Below, piece by piece: positions 34,039-42,599 of a DNA stretch of 64,000 bases. How positions within the stretch are numbered: the first letter of the stretch is position 1; the number at the start of each line of letters is the position of its first letter. Made by a program: the position numbers and the translations under genes. Source of the DNA: Aeromicrobium phoceense. GTDB lineage: Bacteria; Actinomycetota; Actinomycetes; Propionibacteriales; Nocardioidaceae. The notes below the pieces were generated by a model, which saw only the letters and a list, made by a program, of their open reading frames with translations, ran no database searches and was not told the DNA's origin. The DNA is taken from contig NZ_JACEOG010000001.1 in NCBI RefSeq assembly GCF_013868155.1, positions 1,426,001 to 1,490,000 of the forward strand. Direction: 5' to 3'.

Positions 34039-36128
34039 GGCTCCGGCGGTGCGGAGCCGTCGGTGCGGCCGAGCCGGCTGGGCCACCAGATCGACTTGCC
34101 GATGTCGAGGTTCAGCGCCGTGACCAGCACCGACCGGACGATGATCGTGTCAAGCAGGACGCCGATCGCGACCGCGAAGCCGAGCTCGGCCAGGAACACG
34201 ATCGGCAGCGTCGCCAGGGCGGCGAACGTGCCGGCCAGCACGAAGCCCGCCGAGGTGATCACGCCGCCGGTGGCCGCCAGCCCGATCAAGGCGCCTCGGC
34301 GCGTGCCGTGCAGCAGCGCCTCCTCGCGGACGCGGGTCATCAGGAAGATGTTGTAGTCGATGCCCAGCGCCACGAGGAACACGAACGCGAAGAGCGGGAA
34401 CGAGGAGTCGGCGCCGGCGAAGTCGAACACGTAGTGGAACACCAGTGCGCTGATGCCCATGGCCGCCGCGAACGACAGCACGACCGTCAGCAGCAGGATC
34501 AACGGCGCGGCGATGGACCTCAGCAGGAGCATGAGGACCAGCAGCACGACGAGCAGGATGATCGGGATGATCAGCCGGTTGTCGGCCGACGACGCCTCCT
34601 GGACGTCGAGGTTGAGGGCGGTGTTGCCGCCGACGAGCGCGTCAGCACCCTCCACGTCGTCGAGCGCCGTGCGCGTGTCCTCCACGGCGGTCTTGGCCTC
34701 GTCGGAGTCGCTCGGGACGCTCAGGGTCGCCTCGAAGTACGCGATGTCGTCCTGGACCTGCGGCTCGGTGACCGTGGCGGGATCGACGTTCTCCACCCCG
34801 GCCACGACCTCGCGGACCTCCGCGGCCTGGTCGGCGTTCGTGATGATCTGGAGCGGATCGCCCGCACCTGCCGGGAAGTGCTCGGCGATGCGCTCCTCGG
34901 CGACCACCGAGGGCTGGGTGGTGGTGAACGCCTCGGCGTTGCTCAGGCCCGTGGCGTCGAGCTTCACGATGCCGAACGACAGGGCCACGAGGATCAGGCT
35001 GGTGACGACCCAGACCGCGCGGGGCGCCCGGGCGATCCGCGTGCCGACCTTCGCCCAGAAACCGGTGTCGGTGCGCTCGGGGTCACCGAAGTGGGGGACG
35101 AACGGCCAGAACACCCAGCGGCCGAAGATCACCAACAGGGCGGGCAGCAGCACCAGCATCGCGAGCAGGGCCACCGCGATGCCGGCGGCGCCCACCGGGC
35201 CGAGGCCCGCGGTGGAGTTCATCTGCGCGAAGAGCAGGCACAGCAGGCCGATGATCACGGTGCTGCCGCTGGCGAGCACGGCGGGCGCGGCCCGGTGAAG
35301 GGCGTGCGCCATCGCCTCGTGGCGGTCCTCGTAGCGACGCAGCTCCTCGCGGTACCGCGCCACGATCAGCAGCGCGTAGTCGATGCCCGCGCCGAGCACG
35401 AGGACGCTGAGGATGCCGGCGCTCTGGCCGTTCACCGTCAGCCCGCCGTACTTGGCCAGCAGGTAGACCAGGCCCTGGGAGGCGAAGACGCTCATCAGGC
35501 CGCAGAACAGCGGGATCAGCCACAGGATCGGGCTGCGGTAGGTCAGCAGCAGCATCACGACGACGACGCCCACGGCGGCCGCGAGCAGGATGCCGTCGAT
35601 GCCGGCGAACGCCTCGGCCTGGTCGGCGCCGAGCGCGGCCGGACCGCCCACGTCGACGCGCAGGTCGGTGCCCTCGACCGCGTCCTCGGCGGCCTCGGTC
35701 ACGTCGTCGATCCAGTCGGGCAGTTCCTCCCAGCCCTCCTCGTCGAGGGTGATGGGCACGATGAGCTGCGCGGCCACGCCGTCCTCGCTGGGGATCGGCC
35801 CCGCGACCTCGCCGACCGGCACGTCCTCGAGGGCGCCGATCGCGGTGGCGGCCTCCTGGGCGGCGGCCAGGTCGGCCGGCGTCAGCGGCTCCTCCGACGT
35901 CAGCAGCACGATCGCGGGCGCCATGTTCTCGTCGTAGAACGAGCCCGCTTGCTGGATCACCTGCGTCGACTCGGCCTCGTCGGGCAGCCACGAGGCGATG
36001 TCGTTGTCCTGCACGCTCGTGAGCTTGGCGCCGAACGAGCCGAGGCCGCCGAGGATGACGAGCATGACGACCAGCACGACCCACTTGACCCAGCGATGAG
36101 TGATCCAGCCCGCGATCTGACGGTTCAT
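34002..36128 (-). CDS. MMPL/RND-family transporter
   Basis: A 708-residue membrane transporter with two repeats. Each has one helix, a large extracytoplasmic domain (about 40-185 and 395-520) and five more helices. TM bundles include VLVLGAGIDYALLIVARYREELRR and VFLVALGIDYNIFLMTRVREEALL, the paired GxDY motifs for proton coupling in MmpL/RND proteins. Such proteins export lipids or hydrophobic compounds. It is shorter than lipid-exporting mycobacterial MmpL proteins (about 950) and resembles the generic MMPL/YdgH type. The C-terminal tail EPQVEEKSPASIA is encoded in the antisense overlap with the Nudix-GNAT gene. CAGACT lies 6 bases before the ATG. Confidence 0.88.
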   Translation of the reverse strand: MNRQIAGWITHRWVKWVVLVVMLVILGGLGSFGAKLTSVQDNDIASWLPDEAESTQVIQQAGSFYDENMAPAIVLLTSEEPLTPADLAAAQEAATAIGALEDVPVGEVAGPIPSEDGVAAQLIVPITLDEEGWEELPDWIDDVTEAAEDAVEGTDLRVDVGGPAALGADQAEAFAGIDGILLAAAVGVVVVMLLLTYRSPILWLIPLFCGLMSVFASQGLVYLLAKYGGLTVNGQSAGILSVLVLGAGIDYALLIVARYREELRRYEDRHEAMAHALHRAAPAVLASGSTVIIGLLCLLFAQMNSTAGLGPVGAAGIAVALLAMLVLLPALLVIFGRWVFWPFVPHFGDPERTDTGFWAKVGTRIARAPRAVWVVTSLILVALSFGIVKLDATGLSNAEAFTTTQPSVVAEERIAEHFPAGAGDPLQIITNADQAAEVREVVAGVENVDPATVTEPQVQDDIAYFEATLSVPSDSDEAKTAVEDTRTALDDVEGADALVGGNTALNLDVQEASSADNRLIIPIILLVVLLVLMLLLRSIAAPLILLLTVVLSFAAAMGISALVFHYVFDFAGADSSFPLFAFVFLVALGIDYNIFLMTRVREEALLHGTRRGALIGLAATGGVITSAGFVLAGTFAALATLPIVFLAELGFAVAIGVLLDTIIVRSVLVTALNLDIGKSIWWPSRLGRTDGSAPPEPQVEEKSPASIA

Positions 36129-36288
36129 GCGTTCAGTCTGTGACCGTGCTGTGGCCCCTGACCATGGGTGAAGACCCCGATTCTCGAATCGGTTCCGCCC
36201 ACCCGCCACAGCGGGCGCTCCAGCCCCAGGCGTGACGCGACAAACGCCTGTGACGCCGCGCGATGCCCGGGCTGGGATACTGGGGACG

Positions 36289-37632
36289 ATGAGGCCCACC
36301 TACCCCGATGTCGAGCTCGCCCTGCTGTCCCGCTGGCCCGAGACGCGGCTCGAGCCGTCGCTCGACCGGATCCGCGCCATCTGCGAGCTGATGGGTGACC
36401 CGCAGCGCGCCCAGCCGGTGATCCAGCTGACCGGGACCAACGGCAAGACCTCGACGAGCCGCATGATCGACGCCCTGCTGCGCGCCCTCGACCTGCGCAC
36501 GGGTCGCTTCACGAGCCCGCACCTGCAGCGCATGAACGAGCGGATCTGCGTCGACGGCGAGCCGCTCTCGGACGAGCTCTTCGTCGACGCGTACGCCGAC
36601 GTGGCGATCTACGCCGACCTCGTCGACCAGGGCCAGCCGCACCCCTTGAGCTTCTTCGAGATGCTCGTGGCGATGGGCTACGCGGCGTTCGCCGACGCCC
36701 CCGTCGACGTCGCCGTCGTTGAAGTCGGCATGGGCGGCGCGTGGGACGCCACCAGCGTCGCCGACGCCTCGGTCGCCGTGATCACGCCGATCGACGTCGA
36801 CCACGCGTCCTTCCTGGGCGACACGCCCGCCGACATCGCGGTGGAGAAGGCGGGGATCATCAAGCCCGGCTCGCGCACCGTGCTCGCCTCGCAGCCCGAG
36901 GAGGTCCTCGAGGTCATCATGGGCCGCGCGAACGAGGTCGGCTCGATGCTCGTGCTCGAGGGTGCCGACTTCGGCGTCGAGTCCCGCACGGCCGCGGTCG
37001 GTGGCCAGGTGCTCACGATCCAGGGCGTCAAGGGCCGGTACGAGGACATCCTGCTGCCGCTGCACGGCGCGTTCCAGGCCCGCAACGCCGCTCTGGCGGT
37101 GGCCGCCGTCGAGGTCTTCACCGGTGACGCCGAGCTCGATCCCGACCTGATCCGGGCGGGCTTCGGCGCCGTCACCTCCCCGGGACGGCTCGAGGTCGTG
37201 CGCCGCAGTCCCACCGTCGTGCTGGACGCCGCGCACAACCCGCACGGGGTGCGGGCGATGGTCGAGTCGATCAGCGAGGAGTTCGCGTTCAGCCCGCTCA
37301 TCGGCGTCGTCGGCGTCATGGCCGACAAGGACGCCGAGGAGATCCTGCGCGAGCTCGAGCCCGTCGTGGCCCACCTCGTCTGCACGCAGAACAGCACCGA
37401 GCGGTCGCTCGCCGCCGCCGACCTCGCCGAGGTCGCGAGCGGGGTCTTCGGCCCCGAGCGGATCACCGTCGTGCCCCGGCTCGACGACGCGCTCGAGCGG
37501 GCCATCGGGCTCGCCGACGCGTCCGGCGAGGACTTCGGCGACTCGATCGGCTCCGGCGGCGTGATCGTCACGGGCTCGGTCGTCACCGTGGGCGAGGCCC
37601 GGACGCTGCTGCGTGGCGGTGAGTCGCAGTGA
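36289..37632 (+). CDS. folC: Folylpolyglutamate synthase/dihydrofolate synthase
   Basis: A 447-residue Mur-ligase-fold enzyme that adds glutamate to folates. The P-loop is QLTGTNGKTSTSRM near residues 45-55, followed by FTSPHLQRMNERI, EVGMGGAWDATS (Mg site), VITPIDVDHASFLGDT, and the C-terminal VLDAAHNPHG. ATG at 36289 chosen because GATACT ends 7 bases upstream, which suggests a leaderless start. Its stop overlaps the DUF4233 start (GTGA). The folC-DUF4233-(ndk) order matches Rv2447c-Rv2445c, with about 8 kb inserted before ndk here. Confidence 0.95.
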   Translation: MRPTYPDVELALLSRWPETRLEPSLDRIRAICELMGDPQRAQPVIQLTGTNGKTSTSRMIDALLRALDLRTGRFTSPHLQRMNERICVDGEPLSDELFVDAYADVAIYADLVDQGQPHPLSFFEMLVAMGYAAFADAPVDVAVVEVGMGGAWDATSVADASVAVITPIDVDHASFLGDTPADIAVEKAGIIKPGSRTVLASQPEEVLEVIMGRANEVGSMLVLEGADFGVESRTAAVGGQVLTIQGVKGRYEDILLPLHGAFQARNAALAVAAVEVFTGDAELDPDLIRAGFGAVTSPGRLEVVRRSPTVVLDAAHNPHGVRAMVESISEEFAFSPLIGVVGVMADKDAEEILRELEPVVAHLVCTQNSTERSLAAADLAEVASGVFGPERITVVPRLDDALERAIGLADASGEDFGDSIGSGGVIVTGSVVTVGEARTLLRGGESQ

Positions 37633-37964
37633 GGCACATGTGCGCGGCGATGCTGTCGCTCCAGGCGATCATCCTGGGCCTGTCCATCCCGGTGATGATC
37701 GCGGTCGAGGACGTCTCGGCGCCGCTGGCGTCGCTGATCGGCGGCGGGCTGGCCGTGCTGTGCGTCGTCGTGGCAGGTCTGCTGCGGCACCCGTGGGCCT
37801 ACTGGGTCGGCCACGGGATCCAGGTGGCCACGATCCTCACGGGGTTCCTGGTGCCGATCATGTTCTTCATCGGGCTGATGTTCGCCGCCCTGTGGCTGGG
37901 TGCGTTCTTCCTCGGCCGCAAGATCGCGGCCGACAAGGCCCGCTGGGCCGCCGCGGAGGAGTAG
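37629..37964 (+). CDS. DUF4233 membrane protein
   Basis: A 111-residue protein with about four helices (SLQAIILGLSIPVMIAV, LIGGGLAVLCVVVAGLL, WVGHGIQVATILTGFLVPIMF, IGLMFAALWLGAFFLG). It corresponds in position and size to M. tuberculosis Rv2446c (DUF4233), whose function is unknown. GTG start overlaps the folC stop by four bases, so it is translationally coupled to folC. Confidence 0.82.
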   Translation: MRHMCAAMLSLQAIILGLSIPVMIAVEDVSAPLASLIGGGLAVLCVVVAGLLRHPWAYWVGHGIQVATILTGFLVPIMFFIGLMFAALWLGAFFLGRKIAADKARWAAAEE

Positions 37965-37978
37965 GAAGAGTCCCGCGA

Positions 37979-37994
37979 TGTGACGTGGCTCACC
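37979..37994 (+). promoter_or_regulatory. CRP/GlxR-like site before phosphoesterase gene
   Basis: TGTGACGTGGCTCACC fits TGTGA-N6-TCACA with one mismatch at the end. It is centred about 31 bases before the predicted start at 38018, overlapping the -35 region, a position that would usually repress. Confidence 0.5.
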
Positions 37995-38005
37995 ATGTTC
38001 CCCGG

Positions 38006-38011
38006 TACGGT
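38006..38011 (+). promoter_or_regulatory. -10 box TACGGT for phosphoesterase gene
   Basis: TACGGT ends 6 bases before the ATG at 38018. Leaderless start. Confidence 0.5.
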
Positions 38012-38017
38012 TGAGGC

Positions 38018-38689
38018 ATGGTGCGCGTGCTCGTGGTCGCTGACGAGATCTCGCCGGTGATCCACGACGCCGGCGTCCGTCGGCTGCGCCCGGACGTCGT
38101 GCTCGGCGCGGGCGACCTGCCGTGGGACTACCTGGAGTTCCTGTCCTCGATGCTCGACGTGCCGGTGGTCTTCGTCCCGGGCAACCACGACCCCGCGGTG
38201 GAGGCGCCTCTCTCGGGCTTCCGCGGCTGGCTGACCAGCAACGGTCTGCCCCAGGAGGATCCGCGCCCCCTCGGCGGCGTGAACGCCGACGAGTCGGTGG
38301 TCGACGTGGCCGGACTGCGCATCGCGGGCCTCGGCGGCAGCATCCGCTACAACGACGGCCCGAACCAGTACACCCAGGACGAGTTCGCCAAGCGCGCCAA
38401 GCGCCTCATGAAGATCGCCGCCAAACGTGGGGGAGGGGTCGACGTGCTGCTCACCCACTCGCCGCCGCGCGGCCTCGGTGACGGCGACGACCCGCCCCAC
38501 CACGGCTTCGAGGCGCTCCACGAGGTGATCGAGACCCTGCGGCCCACGTGGCACCTGCACGGTCACATCCACCCGTTCGGCCAGCCCCAGCCCGACCGGG
38601 TCGTGGGCGGCACCACGATCCGCAACGTCGTGCCCTACAAGCTGCTCGAGATCGAGTCGGCGCTCGACCCGGTGGGCGGTCATGGCTGA
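38018..38689 (+). CDS. Calcineurin-like metallophosphoesterase
   Basis: A 223-residue phosphoesterase with a reduced metal-binding set: VVADEIS (first metal motif, D-x-H replaced by DEI), GAGDLPWDYLEF, FVPGNHDPAVE (GNHD), LLTHSPPRG, and HLHGHIHPFG (GHxH). GNHD and GHIH are intact, but the first motif lacks its His, so the site may bind one metal or differ in activity. Its stop lies inside the start of the following ParB-like gene, so the two are coupled. Substrate unknown. Confidence 0.8.
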   Translation: MVRVLVVADEISPVIHDAGVRRLRPDVVLGAGDLPWDYLEFLSSMLDVPVVFVPGNHDPAVEAPLSGFRGWLTSNGLPQEDPRPLGGVNADESVVDVAGLRIAGLGGSIRYNDGPNQYTQDEFAKRAKRLMKIAAKRGGGVDVLLTHSPPRGLGDGDDPPHHGFEALHEVIETLRPTWHLHGHIHPFGQPQPDRVVGGTTIRNVVPYKLLEIESALDPVGGHG

Positions 38690-39542
38690 GTCCGGCTCTC
38701 ACCGGATCGACGCCGAGAGCGACTTCATGCGGGCTCGGCGCCTGCAGACGCTCTCCGCCCTGGCCGCTCGCCTGCGCGGCGAGGGCGGCGAGGGCACCCG
38801 TGCGCTCTCCTTCGACGAGGTGGTCGACGCGCTCGGCCGCCGCGGCGAGCGCAAGATCGGGCTGCACCTGATCCCGCTCGACGCGATCATCGGCTCGGTC
38901 GACAAGGTGCGCGACTTCGACCGGCGGTTCCGGCCCACCTCGGACAAGAGCCGGGCGCGCTGGGAGCGGATCGCGCGCGCCAGCCGGATCGGCGAGGAGA
39001 TCCCGCCGATCGACGTCTACAAGCTGGGCGACTACTACTTCGTGCGCGACGGCCACCACCGCGTGTCGGTGGCTCGCGCCCTGCGGCTGCGTCTCATCGA
39101 GGCCGAGGTCACCGAGGTGCAGACCCTGCTGGAGCCGCGCGACATCGGCCGTCGTGAGGACCTCGAGCTGAAGCACTGGCGCAAGGTCTTCCTGCAGCGC
39201 GTCCCGCTGCCCCCGGGAGTGCGCGACAAGGTCCGCGTGACCAAGCCGCACGGCTACGGCGTGCTGGCCGAGATGGTCGAGGCGTGGGCCGCTCGCACGA
39301 TGCAGGCCGAGGCCCAGCTGATGGACAAGAAGACCATGGCGCAGCGCTGGATGGACGAGGAGTTCCTGCCGGTGCTCGAGCTGGTCGACGAGGCCGGCCT
39401 CAAGGGCGAGGACGAGACCGAGGGCGACGCCTACATGCGCGTCTCGGGGGAGCGATACCGGCTGATCCGCGAGCACGCGTGGGACCGCGAGATCATGAAG
39501 CAGGTCGCCGCGGGCAAGCGGCGGCGGCGCAAGTCTCGCTGA
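38682..39542 (+). CDS. ParB/Srx-fold domain protein
   Basis: A 286-residue protein. About residues 60-150 hold a ParB/sulfiredoxin-like domain: GLHLIPLDAIIGSVDKVRDFDRRFRPT, EEIPPIDVYKLGDYYFVRDGHHRVSVARAL (DGHHR is the ParB-like box). The rest is helical and ends in a basic tail GKRRRRKSR, suggestive of nucleic-acid contact. There is no helix-turn-helix as in partition ParB, so it is not chromosomal ParB. It overlaps the phosphoesterase gene by 8 bases, and a joint function is likely, though not known. Confidence 0.72.
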   Translation: MAESGSHRIDAESDFMRARRLQTLSALAARLRGEGGEGTRALSFDEVVDALGRRGERKIGLHLIPLDAIIGSVDKVRDFDRRFRPTSDKSRARWERIARASRIGEEIPPIDVYKLGDYYFVRDGHHRVSVARALRLRLIEAEVTEVQTLLEPRDIGRREDLELKHWRKVFLQRVPLPPGVRDKVRVTKPHGYGVLAEMVEAWAARTMQAEAQLMDKKTMAQRWMDEEFLPVLELVDEAGLKGEDETEGDAYMRVSGERYRLIREHAWDREIMKQVAAGKRRRRKSR

Positions 39543-39566
39543 CCTGCGCCGCGCCCGCCCCGGGTC

Positions 39567-40730
39567 TCAGTGGGCGATGTTCTCGCCGGACTGGGCATCG
39601 AACACCTGGATCTTGCTGGAGTCGACGTACAGCTCGGCGCTCTGGCCGCCCGCGACCTTCGACTCGGCGCTGAGCCGGGCGTTGACCTGCGTGCCGTCGC
39701 CCGCCATGTCCTGGCCGGTGTCCTTGGCCAGGTCGTCGAGGTCGGCGTTCGCCGCCCCGCCCTGCACCGTGAAGTAGGCGTAGACGTCCGATCCCATCTG
39801 CTCCACGAGGTCGACGTTCACCTCCACCCGCGCGCCGGGCACGTCGGAGGACACCAGCGAGGCGTCCTCGAAGTGCTCGGGCCGGATGCCCACGATGACG
39901 TCACGGCTCGCGCTGCCCGACCGCAGAGCCTCGCGGTAGGCGTCGGGGACCGGCAGGTCGCCGATGGAGGTCGACAGCGACTCGCCCTCGATCGTGGCCG
40001 GCAGGAAGTTCATCGACGGGCTGCCGATGAAGCCCGCGACGAACAGGTTGTTCGGGTTGTCGTAGAGGTCGGTCGGCGAGCCCACCTGCTGGATCTTGCC
40101 GGCGCGCATGACCACGACCCGGTCACCCAGCGTCATGGCCTCGGTCTGGTCGTGCGTGACGTAGACCGTGGTGGTGCCCAGGGTCTTCTGGATCCGCGCG
40201 ACCTGGGTGCGCATCTGCACGCGCAGCTTGGCGTCGAGGTTCGACAGCGGCTCGTCCATGAGGAAGGCCTTCGGGCTCCGCACGATGGCGCGGCCCATGG
40301 CGACGCGTTGGCGCTGGCCGCCCGACAGGTTGGACGGCTTGCGGTCCAGGTGCTGCTCCAGCTCGAGCATCTTCGCGGCCTCGGCGACCTTCTCCTTGAT
40401 CGTGGACTTGTCCACGCCGGCGAGGGTCAGCGGGAACGCCATGTTCTCGTAGACGGTCATGTGCGGGTACAGCGCGTAGGACTGGAACACCATCGCGATG
40501 TCGCGGTCCTTCGGCGCCTTGTCGTTGACGACCGTGCCGTCGATCTTGAGGTCGCCGGTGGTGATGTCCTCCAGCCCCGCGATCATGTTCAGGGTGGTGG
40601 ACTTACCGCAGCCGGACGGGCCCACCAGGATGATGAACTCGCCGTCGGCGATCTCGAGGTTGAAGTCCTCCACCGCGAGGGCTCCGTCGGGGTACCGCTT
40701 GACCACGTGGTCCAGGACGATTTCAGCCAT
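39567..40730 (-). CDS. Sugar ABC transporter ATPase (MsmK/UgpC/SugC type)
   Basis: A 387-residue ATPase. Walker A is GPSGCGKST near 37-45, the Q-loop is VFQSYALYPHMTV, the signature is LSGGQRQRVAMGRAI, Walker B is FLMDEPLSNLD, and the H-loop is YVTHDQTEA. The C-terminal TOBE domain (about 235-385) is the regulatory part typical of CUT1 importers. Last gene of the operon alpha-glucosidase, binding protein, two permeases, ATPase. AAGGA precedes the ATG. An Ala/Asp-rich insertion in the TOBE region (QGGAANADLDDLAKDTG) makes it slightly longer than most MsmK proteins. Confidence 0.92.
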   Translation of the reverse strand: MAEIVLDHVVKRYPDGALAVEDFNLEIADGEFIILVGPSGCGKSTTLNMIAGLEDITTGDLKIDGTVVNDKAPKDRDIAMVFQSYALYPHMTVYENMAFPLTLAGVDKSTIKEKVAEAAKMLELEQHLDRKPSNLSGGQRQRVAMGRAIVRSPKAFLMDEPLSNLDAKLRVQMRTQVARIQKTLGTTTVYVTHDQTEAMTLGDRVVVMRAGKIQQVGSPTDLYDNPNNLFVAGFIGSPSMNFLPATIEGESLSTSIGDLPVPDAYREALRSGSASRDVIVGIRPEHFEDASLVSSDVPGARVEVNVDLVEQMGSDVYAYFTVQGGAANADLDDLAKDTGQDMAGDGTQVNARLSAESKVAGGQSAELYVDSSKIQVFDAQSGENIAH

Positions 40731-40741
40731 GATGATTCCTT

Positions 40742-41581
40742 TCAGCCCTTGACGGCGCCGCTGGTGAGGCCGGCAACGATCCGGCGCTGGAAGAAGAGGA
40801 CGAAGATGACGATCGGGATGGTGATGACCACCGCAGCTGCGGCGATCGCCTGGGTGGGCTTCTCGAACGTCGTGGCGCCGGTGAAGTAGCTCAGGGCCGC
40901 CGGCACGGTGCGCGAGCGCTCACTGGAGGTCAGCGAGATGGCGAACAGGAAGTCGTTCCAGCAGGAGATGAAGACCAGGATGGCCGTGGTGAAGACGCCG
41001 GGCATCGCCAGCGGTGCGATCACCTTGCGGAACGCCTGGTAGGGCGTGGCGCCGTCCATCTTGGCCGCCTTCTCCAGCTCCCAGGGGATCTCGCGGAAGA
41101 AGGCGCTCAGGGTGTAGATCGCCAGCGGCAGGGCGAACGTGATGTAGGGGATGATCAGGCCGAGCCAGGTGTCGAACAGCCCGATGCCCGTCAGGATCTT
41201 GAACAGCGGCGTGACCAGCGCGATCTGGGGGAACATCGCGATCATCAGCGACGCGCCCACGACGAACTTCTTGCCCGGGAAGTCCAGGCGAGCCACGGCG
41301 TAGGCCGCCATCGTGCCCACGACGATCGCGATGAACGTCGAGATGAGGCAGATGCCGATCGAGTTGATCAGGGCTCGGGTGAAGCTGTCGTTCTGGAAGA
41401 TCGCCTCGTAGTGCTCCCCGGTGTACTGGCTCGGGAAGAAGCTGCCGTCGTTGAGGATCGCGTCGGGCTTGACCGACAGCGAGATGATCCACAGGACCGG
41501 GATGAACGCGTAGATGAGGACGATCGCGTTGACGCCCCACCAGATTGCCTTGCGCTTCGGTGTCTCGACCGCGGTACTCAT
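40742..41581 (-). CDS. Carbohydrate ABC transporter permease (MalG/SugB type)
   Basis: A 279-residue permease with six helices and the EAA loop [26 protein letters not shown] that contacts the ATPase. ATG at 41581 is chosen over an in-frame start 24 bases upstream because GGAGG lies about 8 bases before it. Second permease of the CUT1-type importer. Confidence 0.9.
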   Translation of the reverse strand: MSTAVETPKRKAIWWGVNAIVLIYAFIPVLWIISLSVKPDAILNDGSFFPSQYTGEHYEAIFQNDSFTRALINSIGICLISTFIAIVVGTMAAYAVARLDFPGKKFVVGASLMIAMFPQIALVTPLFKILTGIGLFDTWLGLIIPYITFALPLAIYTLSAFFREIPWELEKAAKMDGATPYQAFRKVIAPLAMPGVFTTAILVFISCWNDFLFAISLTSSERSRTVPAALSYFTGATTFEKPTQAIAAAAVVITIPIVIFVLFFQRRIVAGLTSGAVKG

Positions 41582-41663
41582 GACGCCACCTCCGTGGAAA
41601 GGCACAGTACGGCGGCGCCGTCATTCGGTGCTTGGACGTTCGCTCGCTGGCGCTCGCTCATGG

Positions 41664-42599
41664 TCACCGCCTCCCTTCATCGGAGCCCGGCGCCGCGGCG
41701 CCGAACAGCTTCACGAAGATGAACGCGATGATCGCGATCGTGATGAAGATCAGCACCGACATCGTGGAGCCGATGCCCAGGTTGAGCCCTCGGATGAGGT
41801 TGTTGTACGCCACGATCGACACGCTGGAGGTGTCGTTCGCGCCGCTGGTCAGCACGTAGATGTTGTCGAAGACGCGGAAGGCGTCCAGCGTGCGGAACAG
41901 CACCGCGACCAGGATCGACGGCTTGATGAGCGGCACCGTCACCTTCCAGAAGCGCTGCCACGGGGAGGCGCCGTCGATCGAGGCCGCCTTGAGCAGGTCC
42001 TCGGGCACGAGCGCCAGGCCGGCCATCAGCAGCAGGGCCATGAAGGGGATGGTCTTCCAGACCTCGGCCAGCACGATGATCCAGAACGAGGACCAGTGGC
42101 CGGTCAGGGGTGCGTTGTCCCCGGCCAGCCAGCCGATGTCCTGGCTCCAGGCGAACCGCCAGCTGAACGCCGCGACGACCGTGACGATCGCGTACGGGAC
42201 CAGCGCCGAGGTGCGGATGAGTCCGCGTCCGACGATCGTCCGGTGCATCACGATGGCCAGTCCCATGCCGAGGATCAGCTCGAAGACGACGCTCACCACG
42301 GTCAGCAGCAGGGTGAAGCCGAAGGCGCTCCACCAGATGTCGCTGGTGAGGACCGTGACGTAGTTGTCCAGACCGACGAACTCGTTGTCGTCAGGGGTGC
42401 GCAGGTCGGCGCGGAACAGCGACAGCCAGATGGCGTACCCGATCGGGTACGCCGTGACGGCCACCATGAGGAACACGGCGGGCGCCACGAGCATCAGGCC
42501 CAGCCGGCGCTCGGCCTTCTTGCCCTCGCTGTAGCGCTGTCGGGCGATCTCGGCGCTCTCGTCGTCCGTGCGGGACTCGACCGGTGCGGTCGTGGTCAT
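41664..42599 (-). CDS. Carbohydrate ABC transporter permease (MalF/SugA type)
   Basis: A 311-residue permease. An N-terminal helix (LGLMLVAPAVFLMVAV) and five further helices follow an acidic/basic cytosolic tail. The EAA loop is KAASIDGASPWQRFWKVTVPLIKPS. Its ATG overlaps the binding-protein stop (ATGA), so the two are coupled. An 82-base gap separates it from the next permease gene. Confidence 0.9.
   Translation of the reverse strand: MTTTAPVESRTDDESAEIARQRYSEGKKAERRLGLMLVAPAVFLMVAVTAYPIGYAIWLSLFRADLRTPDDNEFVGLDNYVTVLTSDIWWSAFGFTLLLTVVSVVFELILGMGLAIVMHRTIVGRGLIRTSALVPYAIVTVVAAFSWRFAWSQDIGWLAGDNAPLTGHWSSFWIIVLAEVWKTIPFMALLLMAGLALVPEDLLKAASIDGASPWQRFWKVTVPLIKPSILVAVLFRTLDAFRVFDNIYVLTSGANDTSSVSIVAYNNLIRGLNLGIGSTMSVLIFITIAIIAFIFVKLFGAAAPGSDEGRR

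Noticed and set aside
33267..36143. 958-residue plus-strand frame opposite the MMPL gene
   Set aside because: Low-complexity Arg/Asp/His composition, no motif. The opposite strand encodes a clear transporter.
38682..39542. Chromosome partition ParB
   Set aside because: It has a ParB-like DGHHR box but no helix-turn-helix or C-terminal dimer domain, and there is no parA or parS-like 16-base site nearby.
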